Source: DATFPQ01 sp035264765
GTDB lineage: Bacteria; Actinomycetota; Actinomycetes; Actinomycetales; Angustibacteraceae
DNA: 34,299 nt
Reading direction: 5' to 3'
Assembly: GCA_035264765.1 (NCBI GenBank)
Contig: DATFPQ010000234.1
Span: 1 to 34,299, forward strand
Numbering within the stretch: the stretch's first letter is position 1; every line of letters starts with the position of its first letter. A program made the position numbers and the translations under genes. Positions 1 through 6,782 of this stretch are shown in pieces. The notes below the pieces were generated by a model. It made no database searches. It saw only the letters and a list, made by a program, of their open reading frames with translations, and had not been told where the DNA came from.

Positions 1-1
1 G

Positions 2-115
2 CTCGACGCGTTCCCCGGAACGCTCCTGCTCGTCACGCACGACCGGCGGATGCTGCAGTCTGTCCACAGCACCCGCCGGCTGAGCGTGCGCGACGGCCAG
101 GTCAGCGAGCCGTAG
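2..115 (+). CDS. ABC-type ATPase, C-terminal end (probably ABC-F family), 5' truncated
   Basis: Only the last 37 codons and the TAG stop are inside the window; the gene starts beyond the left edge. The visible peptide contains TLLLVTHDRRML, which matches the H-loop (switch histidine) region at the end of an ABC ATPase domain, followed by a short strand-rich tail ending DGQVSEP. The THDR pattern and ending soon after the H-loop are typical of cytosolic ABC-F proteins (ribosome-associated ATPases such as EttA/Uup), but another ABC ATPase cannot be excluded from so little sequence. Its 3' end overlaps the convergent 75-aa gene by 14 nt. Confidence 0.6.
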   Translation, partial: LDAFPGTLLLVTHDRRMLQSVHSTRRLSVRDGQVSEP

Positions 116-329
116 GACCGCCGGGAGCGGTGGGACCACCGGCCGGGGGCGTGCCGCCGCTGCGCCGCTTGGCGAGCTCGGCGCGCACCCGGGCGGCGTG
201 CTGGTCGATGCGGGCGCGGGTCTTCGGGTCGTTCGCGACCTGCTTGGCCTTGGTCGTCGCCTGCGAGATCATCCGCTGACCCTGCGGCGAGCGGGCGAAC
301 GCGGCGACCTTGGTGAACAGCGATGCCAT
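102..329 (-). CDS. Small conserved actinobacterial protein of unknown function (75 aa)
   Basis: The 75-residue product starts MASLFTKVAAFARSPQG, is basic and helical, and ends in a low-complexity Gly/Pro/Thr tail from about residue 58. The start is set by a GAGGAAGG ribosome site a few bases upstream of the ATG; longer in-frame versions run into selA and are not credible. The N-terminal pattern (helix, RSPQGQR, then basic residues) resembles short uncharacterised actinobacterial proteins, but I know no function. It lies just downstream of selA on the same strand (37 nt gap) and may be co-transcribed with it, occupying the place where selB sits in many other genomes. Confidence 0.65.
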   Translation of the reverse strand: MASLFTKVAAFARSPQGQRMISQATTKAKQVANDPKTRARIDQHAARVRAELAKRRSGGTPPAGGPTAPGGPTAR

Positions 330-366
330 GGAAGAGCCTTCCTCGGTCGGATGGGGGGCCTCATCC

Positions 367-1716
367 TCACCCGGCGCCCTCCGCAGGGCAAACCGGTGCC
401 TGCGCGAGCACGGCGGCCATGACGTCCTCGTCGCGCTCCGGCGGCACGGACCGCAGGTCCAGCAGCAGGGCCCCGCGCTCCACCCGGCCGACCACGGCGG
501 GCCGGCCCAGCCGCAGCGGCGCCGCGAGCGGCCCGGGCAGCGCCACCGCAACGCTCTTCAGCGGCACCCCGGGCGCTCCCCCGGCGCCGACGGCCGCCTC
601 GGAGTCGACCACCTCTGCCACGAGTCCCGCCTCCCGCAGCCGGGTGGCGATCACGTCCGCTCGACGCCGCAGCCCGTCCAGGTCCGCCTCCAGCGCCTGG
701 ACGACGGGGGGCGCCGGGCCGCGCAGCGTGGCCTCGAGGGCTGCGAGCGTCAGCTTGTCGACCCGCAGGGCCCGGGCCAGCTGGTGCCTTCGCAGCCGCT
801 CCACCAGATCGCGCTCCCCCAGCAGCAGGCCGGCCTGCGGGCCGCCGAGGAGCTTGTCGCCGCTGCCCGTCACCAGGTCGACGCCCTCGCGAAGCGCGGT
901 GGCGGCGTCCGGCTCGTCGGGCAGCAGCGGGTGGCGACGGAGCAGGCCGGACCCGAGGTCCGCGACCAGCGGCACGCCGGTGCCGGCGAGGGCCGCGGAC
1001 AGCTCGCGCAGCGACGCGCTGGACGTGAAGCCCCGCACCACGAAGTTGGACGGGTGGACCTTGAGCACCATGCCGGTGTGCGGACCGAGCGCATCGACGT
1101 AGTCGGCGACCGTCGTGCGGTTGGTCGTGCCGACCTCGCGCAGCCGAGCCCCGGTGGACACAAGTAGGTCGGGCAGCCGGAAGCCGTCACCGATCTCGAC
1201 CATCTCACCGCGCGAGACGATGATCTCGCGTCCCGCGGCGAGGGCCGTGGCGGCCAGCACGAGCGCCGCCGCGCCGTTGTTGACCACGTGCACACCGCCC
1301 GCCTCCGGCACGGCGGCCGCGAGGGCAGCCATCGTGTCCCGACCCCGCCGCGCCCGAGCGCCGGTCGCCCGGTCGAACTCGACGTCGGTCGTGCCCGCCG
1401 CCGCGGTGAGCGCGACGACCGCCGCCGCGGACAACGGAGCCCGGCCGAGGTTGGTGTGCAGCAGCACGCCGGTGGCGTTCACCACGGGCAGCAAGCTGGT
1501 CGCGGTCGGCGGTAGGGCCGTGAGGACGTCGTCGACCACCGCCTCGGGTGCGAGGTCGCCGGCGCGGACCCTGGCGAGGGCGGCCACCACCCCACCTTTC
1601 ACGAGGGTGCGTCCCAGCTCGGCGATGCGCTCGGCCAGCCTCGGGTCGGCCAGGACGGTGTCGGTGCGGGGCACGGAGCGCCGCATGTCGCCCGGGGCGG
1701 AAGTCGGCGTCGTCAC
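367..1716 (-). CDS. selA: L-seryl-tRNA(Sec) selenium transferase
   Basis: SelA is the PLP enzyme that converts Ser-tRNA(Sec) to selenocysteinyl-tRNA(Sec) using selenophosphate. The 449-aa length is close to the family's usual size (E. coli 463 aa). An N-terminal helical domain is followed by VVNATGVLLHTNLGRAPLS (about residues 78-96), the Asn/Gly-rich cofactor region, and GSGDKLLGGPQAG with the probable Schiff-base lysine at K288. The start is a GTG with no good Shine-Dalgarno sequence, but TAGGGT lies exactly 6 nt upstream, suggesting a leaderless transcript; an in-frame ATG ten codons further in is the alternative. tRNA-Sec and selD are about 4 kb away. SelB is not adjacent and not in the window. 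Confidence 0.96.
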   Translation of the reverse strand: MTTPTSAPGDMRRSVPRTDTVLADPRLAERIAELGRTLVKGGVVAALARVRAGDLAPEAVVDDVLTALPPTATSLLPVVNATGVLLHTNLGRAPLSAAAVVALTAAAGTTDVEFDRATGARARRGRDTMAALAAAVPEAGGVHVVNNGAAALVLAATALAAGREIIVSRGEMVEIGDGFRLPDLLVSTGARLREVGTTNRTTVADYVDALGPHTGMVLKVHPSNFVVRGFTSSASLRELSAALAGTGVPLVADLGSGLLRRHPLLPDEPDAATALREGVDLVTGSGDKLLGGPQAGLLLGERDLVERLRRHQLARALRVDKLTLAALEATLRGPAPPVVQALEADLDGLRRRADVIATRLREAGLVAEVVDSEAAVGAGGAPGVPLKSVAVALPGPLAAPLRLGRPAVVGRVERGALLLDLRSVPPERDEDVMAAVLAQAPVCPAEGAG

Positions 1717-1722
1717 CGGGTC

Positions 1723-1728
1723 ACCCTA
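1723..1728 (-). promoter_or_regulatory. Candidate -10 element (TAGGGT) for a leaderless selA mRNA
   Basis: On the minus strand TAGGGT is followed by six bases and the GTG start of selA. TAnnnT placed 6-7 nt before a start codon is the usual geometry of leaderless actinobacterial genes. TTGTCA at 1744-1749 (minus strand) could be a -35, though the 15-nt spacer is short. The arrangement matches that of selD. Confidence 0.45.
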
Positions 1729-1807
1729 CGAGGGCCTTTCGGGTGACAACAGCGGCCTCCCGCGAGGGCTTTCTCAAGATCGCCAGGGGCCGCCCCGAGG
1801 AGGAACC

Positions 1808-2887
1808 GTGCGAACGCTGGCGGACGACGACGAGCAGGTGGCCTTCTGGCTGCGGCATACCAAGCTGGGCGTGGGCCTGTGCGTCGTGCTCCCCGTCGTC
1901 CTCATCGGCTACACCCTGCTCTCCTCCGACGCGCCGCACCGGGGGCTGAGCGTGGCCCTCGCCGCTGCCGTCTGTCTGCTGTCGCCGCTGCTGCTGCTCG
2001 TCCCGGTGCGCCGACTGGTCCGGTCGCCGCGGGGCGGCTGGTTCTTCTACGGCTGGGAGGCCGGCGGGATCGCGCTCGTGCTGATGTTCGCCGCGCTCGA
2101 CCGCGGGGCCGGCAGCCCGATCGTGACGATCTTCTACGTCCTGTTGGCGCACGCCGCGCTGGCCTACCCGCCTGCCGGGCTCGCCGTGGCCGGTGGCGGG
2201 ACCATCCTGGCGTTCCTGGGGCTGGGGCTGCTGGGTCCGGATACCTCGGCGGAGGTCCTGGTCGTGACGTCGGCGACCCTCGCGGTTGCCACCGCCACCT
2301 GCGCCGTCGCGTCGTTCAACCACGTCCGTGCCTACCAGCGAACGTCCGCCTACGCCCAGCGGATCGCGCTGCTGGCCGAGCGGGACGGCCTGACCGGCTG
2401 CCTGAACCACCGCACGTTCCACCAGCGGCTCGGCGCGGAGGCGGCGGTCACCGACCAGGAGCACCCGCTAGCCCTGCTCCTGGTCGACGTGGACCACTTC
2501 AAGACCGTTAACGACAGCCACGGCCACCCGGCCGGGGACCAGGTACTCGCCCTGGTCGGCGAGGCGCTGCGGAGCTGCTCGGGGCCCGGCGACGCCGTCG
2601 GCCGGCTCGGCGGCGACGAGTTCGCGGCGCTGCTGCCCGGCCGCACGAGCTCCGCCGCTCTGGCGGTCGCGGAGCGGGTACGGCGTCAGGTGCGCGAGGC
2701 CCCGGCCGCGCTCGACGTCACGGTCAGCGTCGGCTTCGCAGTCACCCGAACTCGTGCCGACGCCCAGGGCCTGCTGGTCGCGGCCGACCGGGCCGTCTAC
2801 CGCGCCAAGCGCGCCGGCCGCGACCAGGTCGCCGGACCGAGCGACACGTCCGGCATTCCCGCGCCGCGCACCGCCGGCCGGGTGTGA
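1808..2887 (+). CDS. Membrane-bound diguanylate cyclase (GGDEF domain)
   Basis: The 359-aa protein has about six predicted membrane helices in residues 19-170, a short linker, and a GGDEF domain from about residue 190 to 345. It should make cyclic di-GMP from two GTP. Visible signatures are the DGLTGCLNHR entry motif, LLVDVDHFKTVND (metal-binding Asp), and an intact GGDEF at 268-272. The product-inhibition site (RxxD five residues before GGDEF) reads GPGD, so the arginine is missing and feedback inhibition is probably absent. The GTG start is chosen because a GAGGAG ribosome site lies 5-10 nt upstream. It is transcribed divergently from selA and convergently with the SDR gene. No EAL or HD-GYP gene is nearby. 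Confidence 0.93.
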   Translation: MRTLADDDEQVAFWLRHTKLGVGLCVVLPVVLIGYTLLSSDAPHRGLSVALAAAVCLLSPLLLLVPVRRLVRSPRGGWFFYGWEAGGIALVLMFAALDRGAGSPIVTIFYVLLAHAALAYPPAGLAVAGGGTILAFLGLGLLGPDTSAEVLVVTSATLAVATATCAVASFNHVRAYQRTSAYAQRIALLAERDGLTGCLNHRTFHQRLGAEAAVTDQEHPLALLLVDVDHFKTVNDSHGHPAGDQVLALVGEALRSCSGPGDAVGRLGGDEFAALLPGRTSSAALAVAERVRRQVREAPAALDVTVSVGFAVTRTRADAQGLLVAADRAVYRAKRAGRDQVAGPSDTSGIPAPRTAGRV

Positions 2888-2947
2888 GCTCGGAGGGCGA
2901 GCTCGGCGGATGCTCGCGCGTCGCTCGTCCCCGGTGCGCGAACGCAG

Positions 2948-2993
2948 GATCGTGGCAACGAGCACCGTTGCCACGACAGCAGCTGCCACGATC
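2948..2993. repeat. Palindromic element with two alternative hairpins, between convergent genes
   Basis: The left arm CGTGGCAACG (2951-2960) pairs perfectly with CGTTGCCACG (2966-2975) around a 5-nt loop. The overlapping left segment GATCGTGGCA (2948-2957) also pairs perfectly with TGCCACGATC (2984-2993), so two hairpins exclude each other. It sits between the ends of two convergent genes and may act as a bidirectional terminator. The same core with the same flank (ATCGTGGCAACGAGCAyCG) recurs at 24946-24964. Confidence 0.7.
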
Positions 2994-3060
2994 GGCCTCA
3001 TGGCGCCGAGCGCGGACGCCGGCCCGGATGTGGTGGTGACCGAGATCGGGCGTCCGCGGG

Positions 3061-3807
3061 TCAGCTGGTGCGGTGCACCTTGTGCGGCGCGGCCTGCGCG
3101 AGCGGCTTGACCACCAGCAGGTCGACGTTGACGTGGCGAGGGCGGGTCGCCGTCCAGACGATGGCGTCGGCGATGTCGTCCGCAGTCAGCGGCTCCTCGA
3201 CGCCCGCGTACACCGCGTCGGCCGCCGCGTGGTCGCCGCCGAGCCGGACGAGCGAGAACTCCTCGGTCCGCACCATCCCGGGCGCGATCTCGGTGACCCG
3301 CACCGGTCGGCCGTTCAGCTCCAGGCGAAGGGTCTCGACCACCGCCGCGGCCGCGTGCTTTGCGGCCGTGTAGCCACCGCCGCCCTCGTACACCAGATGC
3401 CCCGCGATCGAGCCGGTGACGATGACATGCCCGCCCTCGCCGGCCTCCAGCGCCGGGAGCAGGGCCTGGGTGACCCGCAGCACGCCGAGGACGTTGCTGT
3501 CGTACATCCGTTGCCAGTCCTGCACCCGCGCGCGCTCGACCGGGTCGATCCCCAGGGCGCCGCCGGCGTTGTTCACCAGCAGGGCGACGTCGGGCAGGTC
3601 CGCGGCCAGGGCGGCCACCGAGGCGTCGTCGGTCACGTCCAGCGTCGCGGCCCGGATGCCCGGCTGCTCGGCCGCCAGGGCGTCCAGGCGGTCCCGGCGG
3701 CGGGCGGCGGCCACGACGTCGAAGCCCTCGCCCGCCAGGCGGCGAGCGGTGGCGGCGCCGATGCCGCTGCTGGCGCCGGTCACCACCGCGACCGGACGCT
3801 CGGTCAC
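3061..3807 (-). CDS. Short-chain dehydrogenase/reductase (classical SDR)
   Basis: The 248-aa protein is a complete classical SDR of the NAD(P)-dependent oxidoreductase superfamily. It shows the TGASSGIG cofactor motif (residues 10-17), NNAG, the catalytic serine in VTGSIAG, the YTAAK catalytic pair, and PGMVRTEE after the active site. An arginine pair (AARRRDR) at the end of the second strand suggests NADP preference. The substrate is unknown; the family resembles YdfG-like serine/3-hydroxy acid dehydrogenases. The GTG start overlaps the stop of the upstream HesB-like gene as GTGA, and a GGCGAG site precedes it, so the two genes are translationally coupled. Confidence 0.88.
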   Translation of the reverse strand: MTERPVAVVTGASSGIGAATARRLAGEGFDVVAAARRRDRLDALAAEQPGIRAATLDVTDDASVAALAADLPDVALLVNNAGGALGIDPVERARVQDWQRMYDSNVLGVLRVTQALLPALEAGEGGHVIVTGSIAGHLVYEGGGGYTAAKHAAAAVVETLRLELNGRPVRVTEIAPGMVRTEEFSLVRLGGDHAAADAVYAGVEEPLTADDIADAIVWTATRPRHVNVDLLVVKPLAQAAPHKVHRTS

Positions 3808-4112
3808 CTCGCCGTCCCCGGGCCCCGCTCGCCAGAACGAGCCGCGTGGTGCACCAGCGCGAAGGTGGCCAGGCCGTCCTCGGTCGTGCCGTCCAGGACG
3901 TGGCCGTCCAGCATCCAGGAGGTCCCACGCTCCACGAAGACGCGGACGCCGTTGCCGGTGATGACGTCGTCGCCTGGCGCGGGCTGCCCGGCGAGGCTGA
4001 GCTCCACGGCGTCCGCCACCCGCGCCAGCCGTACGCCGGCGTGGTCGGGGGCGCTCGCGTCCCGGGTCATGGCGCGGACGACGTCGGCGGCCTGGTCGGT
4101 CAGGGTGAGCAC
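3804..4112 (-). CDS. HesB/IscA-like fold protein lacking cysteines
   Basis: This 102-aa protein begins VLTLTDQAADVVRAM and has the compact beta fold pattern of the Fe-S_biosyn (HesB/IscA) family as seen in many actinobacteria. Canonical IscA proteins bind iron or Fe-S clusters through three conserved cysteines; this one contains no cysteine at all, so a cluster-carrier role is unlikely and its job is unknown. The GTG start has an AGGAGCG ribosome site upstream. Its stop overlaps the start of the SDR gene (GTGA), indicating a two-gene operon. Family assignment rests on overall sequence pattern and length. Confidence 0.7.
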   Translation of the reverse strand: MLTLTDQAADVVRAMTRDASAPDHAGVRLARVADAVELSLAGQPAPGDDVITGNGVRVFVERGTSWMLDGHVLDGTTEDGLATFALVHHAARSGERGPGTAR

Positions 4113-4245
4113 GGGCGCTCCTGTCGGACGGAGGTCGGGACGGACCAACCCTGATGAGGGTCCGGCGGTGCCGCAACCGGAGGCGGGTGCGCCGCGCTGC
4201 CTCCAGGGGGTGGTGCGCGGGCGCCGCGGGCGGTAGGCAGGGGCC

Positions 4246-4806
4246 ATGAGCGATGCGATCGAGCTGCTGCCCACCGCCTTCGCGGCGTTCACGGACCGGG
4301 TCTTCGCGGTCGGGCACGACGACTGGGACGCCCGGACGCCAGCCACCGAGTGGTCCGTCCGCGACCTGGTGAACCACATGACGAGCGAGCACCTCTGGGC
4401 CCCGGAGCTACTGGCCGGGAGCACCATCGAGGAGATCGGCGACCGCTTCTCGGGGGACGTCCTCGGCGAGGACCCCAAGGGCGCGTGGGTGCGTGCCCAC
4501 TCGGCGTCGCAGGCGGCGTGGGCGTCGACCCCGGAGGACAAGCCCGTCCACCTGTCCTTCGGCACCGTCCCGGCGTCGGAGTACGCCGAGCAGATGCTGC
4601 TCGACCTCACGGTGCACGGCTGGGACCTCGCGCGCGGCACCGGTGGGGACGAGCGGCTCCCCGCCGACGCCGTCGCGCACGTCCTCGGCTACGTACGCGA
4701 ACGGGCCGACGAGATCGCCCGCAGCGGCGCGTTCAGCCCCCCGGTCCCCACCGACGCCTCGGACGAGCAGACTCAGCTGCTGGCGCTGCTGGGACGCCGG
4801 GCCTGA
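4246..4806 (+). CDS. TIGR03086-type (DinB-like) putative metal-binding protein
   Basis: The 186-aa product matches actinobacterial proteins related to the mycothiol-dependent maleylpyruvate isomerase N-terminal (DinB-like four-helix) domain. The early WSVRDLVNHM motif is characteristic, and the likely metal ligands are H44 or H49 and H124 in LTVHGWDLARG. Members are thought to be metal-dependent, in some cases mycothiol-dependent, transferases; the substrate here is not known. The ATG start follows a purine-rich AGGGG stretch, with TAGGCA six bases upstream as a weak leaderless-type alternative. It is divergent from the HesB-like/SDR operon and convergent with the DUF5709 gene. Confidence 0.8.
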   Translation: MSDAIELLPTAFAAFTDRVFAVGHDDWDARTPATEWSVRDLVNHMTSEHLWAPELLAGSTIEEIGDRFSGDVLGEDPKGAWVRAHSASQAAWASTPEDKPVHLSFGTVPASEYAEQMLLDLTVHGWDLARGTGGDERLPADAVAHVLGYVRERADEIARSGAFSPPVPTDASDEQTQLLALLGRRA

Positions 4807-4810
4807 ATGC

Positions 4811-4851
4811 GCGCGGCCCGGTTAGCCCGGCCGCGCGGCCCGGTTAGCCCG
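4811..4851. repeat. Tandem direct repeat, 19 nt identical, period 22
   Basis: GCGCGGCCCGGTTAGCCCG occurs at 4811-4829 and again at 4833-4851 without a mismatch. It lies between the convergent DinB-like and DUF5709 genes and adjoins the next duplication. Confidence 0.9.
4812..4835 (+). terminator. Candidate hairpin terminator after the DinB-like gene
   Basis: CGCGGCC (4812-4818) pairs with GGCCGCG (4829-4835) around a 10-nt loop, starting 5 nt after the stop codon. There is no T-tract, as is usual in high-GC actinobacteria. The hairpin is made partly by the tandem repeat described next. Confidence 0.45.
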
Positions 4852-4940
4852 CTTGCGCTACCGCTCGTCGATGAAGTGCAGCTGCTCCCCCGCTCGTGAC
4901 CGACGAGCCCGCTCGCGCTACGGCTCGTCGATGATGTGCA
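4846..4940. repeat. Tandem duplication of the 3' end of the DUF5709 gene, stop codon included (period 60)
   Basis: The 35-nt segments 4846-4880 and 4906-4940 match at 32 positions. The right copy is the real gene end (minus strand ...HIIDEP, TAG); the left copy lies downstream and would read ...HFIDER, TAG in the same frame, because the period is 60. Read-through of the first TAG would therefore add 20 residues and stop at the copied stop. Confidence 0.88.
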
Positions 4941-5448
4941 TCGCGGCCTCCTCGGCGCTCGCCGCGCCGCCGTCGATGCCGACGTCCGAACCCACGACGT
5001 CCTTCTCGGTGTCCTCGCGCACGCCCTCGTCCGGGTCGACCAGGCGGCCGGCCCGGCGTCCGCCCACCTGACCCTCGTCCAGGAACTCGTCCGCCTCCAG
5101 GGCCCCCTCGGCCCCGCCGGGCTCGCCGTCCGCCGTGTCGTCGACCTCGTCGGTGTCGGCCAGCGGGTCGTCGACCGCCATCGCGGGGTCCGGCTCCTCC
5201 TGCCGGAGCCGCTCCTCCAGCGACTCCCCCTCGCGTTCCTCGGTCGCGGTGGTGCCGAAGGCCTCGACGCCGCGGGGCCGCTCCGGGGGGCTGTAGCCCT
5301 CGTCCAGCGGGTCGTCGACGCCGCGGTCGAGCAGGAAGCTCTCGGCGCCCGGCTGGTCCTCGTCGTCGATGCTGTATGCCCCGAGCTCGACGCCGTCGTT
5401 CGTCTGCTCGATGGCGGTCTCGGCGCTGCTGTCGTCGTACTGGGTCAT
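4918..5448 (-). CDS. DUF5709 family acidic protein
   Basis: The 176-aa protein is very acidic, rich in Asp, Glu, Gly and Pro, and probably largely disordered. It carries the DUF5709 signatures seen across actinobacteria: an early AYSIDDEDQPGAE-like segment, a DPLDEGYSPPERP segment near residue 45, and GRRAGRLVDPDEG in the C-terminal half. The function of the family is unknown. The ATG start is supported by these conserved N-terminal segments; a GGAG lies close upstream. The gene follows tRNA-Sec on the same strand by 52 nt, so tRNA and mRNA could share a transcript. Its last codons are duplicated downstream. Confidence 0.85.
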   Translation of the reverse strand: MTQYDDSSAETAIEQTNDGVELGAYSIDDEDQPGAESFLLDRGVDDPLDEGYSPPERPRGVEAFGTTATEEREGESLEERLRQEEPDPAMAVDDPLADTDEVDDTADGEPGGAEGALEADEFLDEGQVGGRRAGRLVDPDEGVREDTEKDVVGSDVGIDGGAASAEEAAMHIIDEP

Positions 5449-5500
5449 GCTCCGAGCCTGCCACGACGGGCGACTCCCCGCCGCTGGGGGCGGTGTCGAG

Positions 5501-5593
5501 CGGAGGCGGACGGGAATCGAACCCGCCAGACCGAGATGCTCGGTCTCGTCGGTGTTGAAGACCGCGGGGGCCACCAGGCACCCAGACGCCTCC
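5501..5593 (-). tRNA. selC: tRNA-Sec (anticodon UCA)
   Basis: The minus strand folds into a selenocysteine tRNA of 93 nt. The acceptor stem GGAGGCG pairs with CGCCTCC, the anticodon UCA (5556-5558) sits in the loop CTTCAAC, and there is a long variable arm built on GAGACCGAG/CTCGGTCT. The T-arm has GGTTCGATTCC, and the discriminator base is G. CCA is not encoded. The 8th acceptor position is a T:C mismatch in my pairing. This tRNA reads UGA in selenoprotein mRNAs. It is divergent from selD, 83 nt away. Confidence 0.96.
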
Positions 5594-5601
5594 CCGCGCG
5601 G

Positions 5602-5607
5602 TCTGTA
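5602..5607 (-). promoter_or_regulatory. Candidate -10 element for tRNA-Sec
   Basis: TACAGA on the minus strand ends 8 nt before the mature 5' end of tRNA-Sec. No convincing -35 is visible at 17-18 nt spacing. Confidence 0.25.
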
Positions 5608-5664
5608 CCACGCGGCGCGGGCGACGCTACCGGACTGGCCGCCGCGTCGAGGGACGGGTCCGCC

Positions 5665-5670
5665 TACGCT
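5665..5670 (+). promoter_or_regulatory. Candidate -10 element (TACGCT) for a leaderless selD mRNA
   Basis: TACGCT is followed by six bases and the ATG of selD, and there is no Shine-Dalgarno sequence in that gap. The geometry equals that at selA. No clear -35 is visible. Confidence 0.45.
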
Positions 5671-5676
5671 GCCGAC

Positions 5677-6675
5677 ATGACCCTGGACACCTCGACGCCG
5701 GTCCGTCTGACGCAGCTGGCGCACGGCGGCGGCTGTGCCTGCAAGATCCCGCCCGGCGAGCTCGAGGATGTCGTGGCGGGCCTTCGCACTGCGACACCCT
5801 CCGACGACCTGCTGGTGGGGCTGGACGACGGCGACGACGCGGCCGTGGTCCGGCTCGACGGGGGCCGGGCCGTCGTCGTGACCGCCGACTTCTTCACCCC
5901 GGTCGTGGACGACGCGTACGACTGGGGGCGGATCGCCGCCGCCAACGCGCTGTCGGACGTCTACGCGATGGGCGGGGAGCCGCTGGTCGCGGTCAACCTG
6001 CTCGGCTGGCCACGCGACGTGCTGCCGATGGAGCTGGCTGCCGAGGTCCTGCGCGGCGGCCTGGACGTCGCCACCGCGGGCGGCTGCCACGTCGCGGGCG
6101 GACACAGCGTCGACGACCCGGAACCCAAGTACGGCATGGCGGTGACCGGCATCGCGGACCCGGAGCGCCTGCTGCGCAACGACGCCGGCGTGCCGGGTAC
6201 GCCGCTGACGCTCACCAAGCCGCTCGGGATCGGGGTGCTCAACAGCCGGCACAAGGCCACCGGCGAGGTCTTCGAGCAGGCCGTGGCCGCGATGACGACG
6301 CTGAACCGGGACGCATCCCGGTCCGCGCTGTCCGCCGGCGCGACCTGCGCGACCGACGTCACCGGGTTCGGCCTGCTCGGGCACCTGCTCAAGCTGGCCC
6401 GGGCGTCCGGAGTCACCGCGGTAGTGGACGCCGCGGCGGTGCCATACCTCGATGGCGCCCGAGCGGCGCTGCGAGACGGCTACGTCAGCGGGGGCACGCG
6501 GCGCAACCTGGACTGGGTGCGCCCCCACCTCGCCGCGTCCGTGGACGAGGACGAGCTGCTGCTGCTGGCCGACGCCCAGACGTCCGGTGGGCTGCTGGTG
6601 GCCGGCGAGGTCCCCGGACACCCCGTCGTCGGCCACCTCGCGCCCCGCGGGGACGCCCTGCTCGTCGTCCGCTGA
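5677..6675 (+). CDS. selD: Selenide, water dikinase (selenophosphate synthase)
   Basis: SelD makes selenophosphate from selenide and ATP, the selenium donor for SelA. The 332-aa length fits the family (E. coli 347 aa). The N-terminal active-site loop reads HGGGCACKIPP; C20 and K23 correspond to the essential Cys17 and Lys20 of E. coli, so this is a cysteine and not a selenocysteine version. The AIRS-type ATP-binding features DDAAVVRLDGG and VVTADFFTPVVDD (Asp metal ligands) and a glycine-rich TDVTGFGLLGH segment are present. The ATG start directly precedes the conserved region and has no ribosome site, consistent with a leaderless mRNA. The last codons and stop are duplicated downstream. Confidence 0.96.
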   Translation: MTLDTSTPVRLTQLAHGGGCACKIPPGELEDVVAGLRTATPSDDLLVGLDDGDDAAVVRLDGGRAVVVTADFFTPVVDDAYDWGRIAAANALSDVYAMGGEPLVAVNLLGWPRDVLPMELAAEVLRGGLDVATAGGCHVAGGHSVDDPEPKYGMAVTGIADPERLLRNDAGVPGTPLTLTKPLGIGVLNSRHKATGEVFEQAVAAMTTLNRDASRSALSAGATCATDVTGFGLLGHLLKLARASGVTAVVDAAAVPYLDGARAALRDGYVSGGTRRNLDWVRPHLAASVDEDELLLLADAQTSGGLLVAGEVPGHPVVGHLAPRGDALLVVR

Positions 6676-6727
6676 GCCCACCAGCACCGCCCCTGCTCGT
6701 CGTCCGCTAAGCCCCTCCCAGCACCGC
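6656..6727. repeat. Tandem duplication of the selD 3' end including its stop
   Basis: CCCTGCTCGTCGTCCGCT followed by gAGCCC and CAGCACCGC occurs at 6656-6690 and again at 6691-6727. The first copy carries the selD TGA; the second has TAA at the same place. The two copies differ by one substitution and a short insertion. The period (35) is not a multiple of three. Confidence 0.9.
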
Positions 6728-6782
6728 CCTTACTCCCGAGCACCTCTCAGGAGCAACGGCGCTGCTCGTGAGCACAGCAGGG

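Noticed and set aside
2909..3110. Short plus-strand frame beginning MLARRSSPVRERR
   Set aside because: It runs through the inverted-repeat element and into the convergent SDR gene, has no ribosome site, and its VATSTVATTAAAT stretch is just the translated palindrome.
5677..6675. SelD as a selenoprotein
   Set aside because: The active-site position is a cysteine codon (C20) and there is no in-frame TGA.
6728..6782. Terminator between selD and the aldo/keto reductase gene
   Set aside because: GAGCA-ACGGCGC-TGCTC and overlapping short palindromes are present, but the stems are only about 5 bp, too weak to call.
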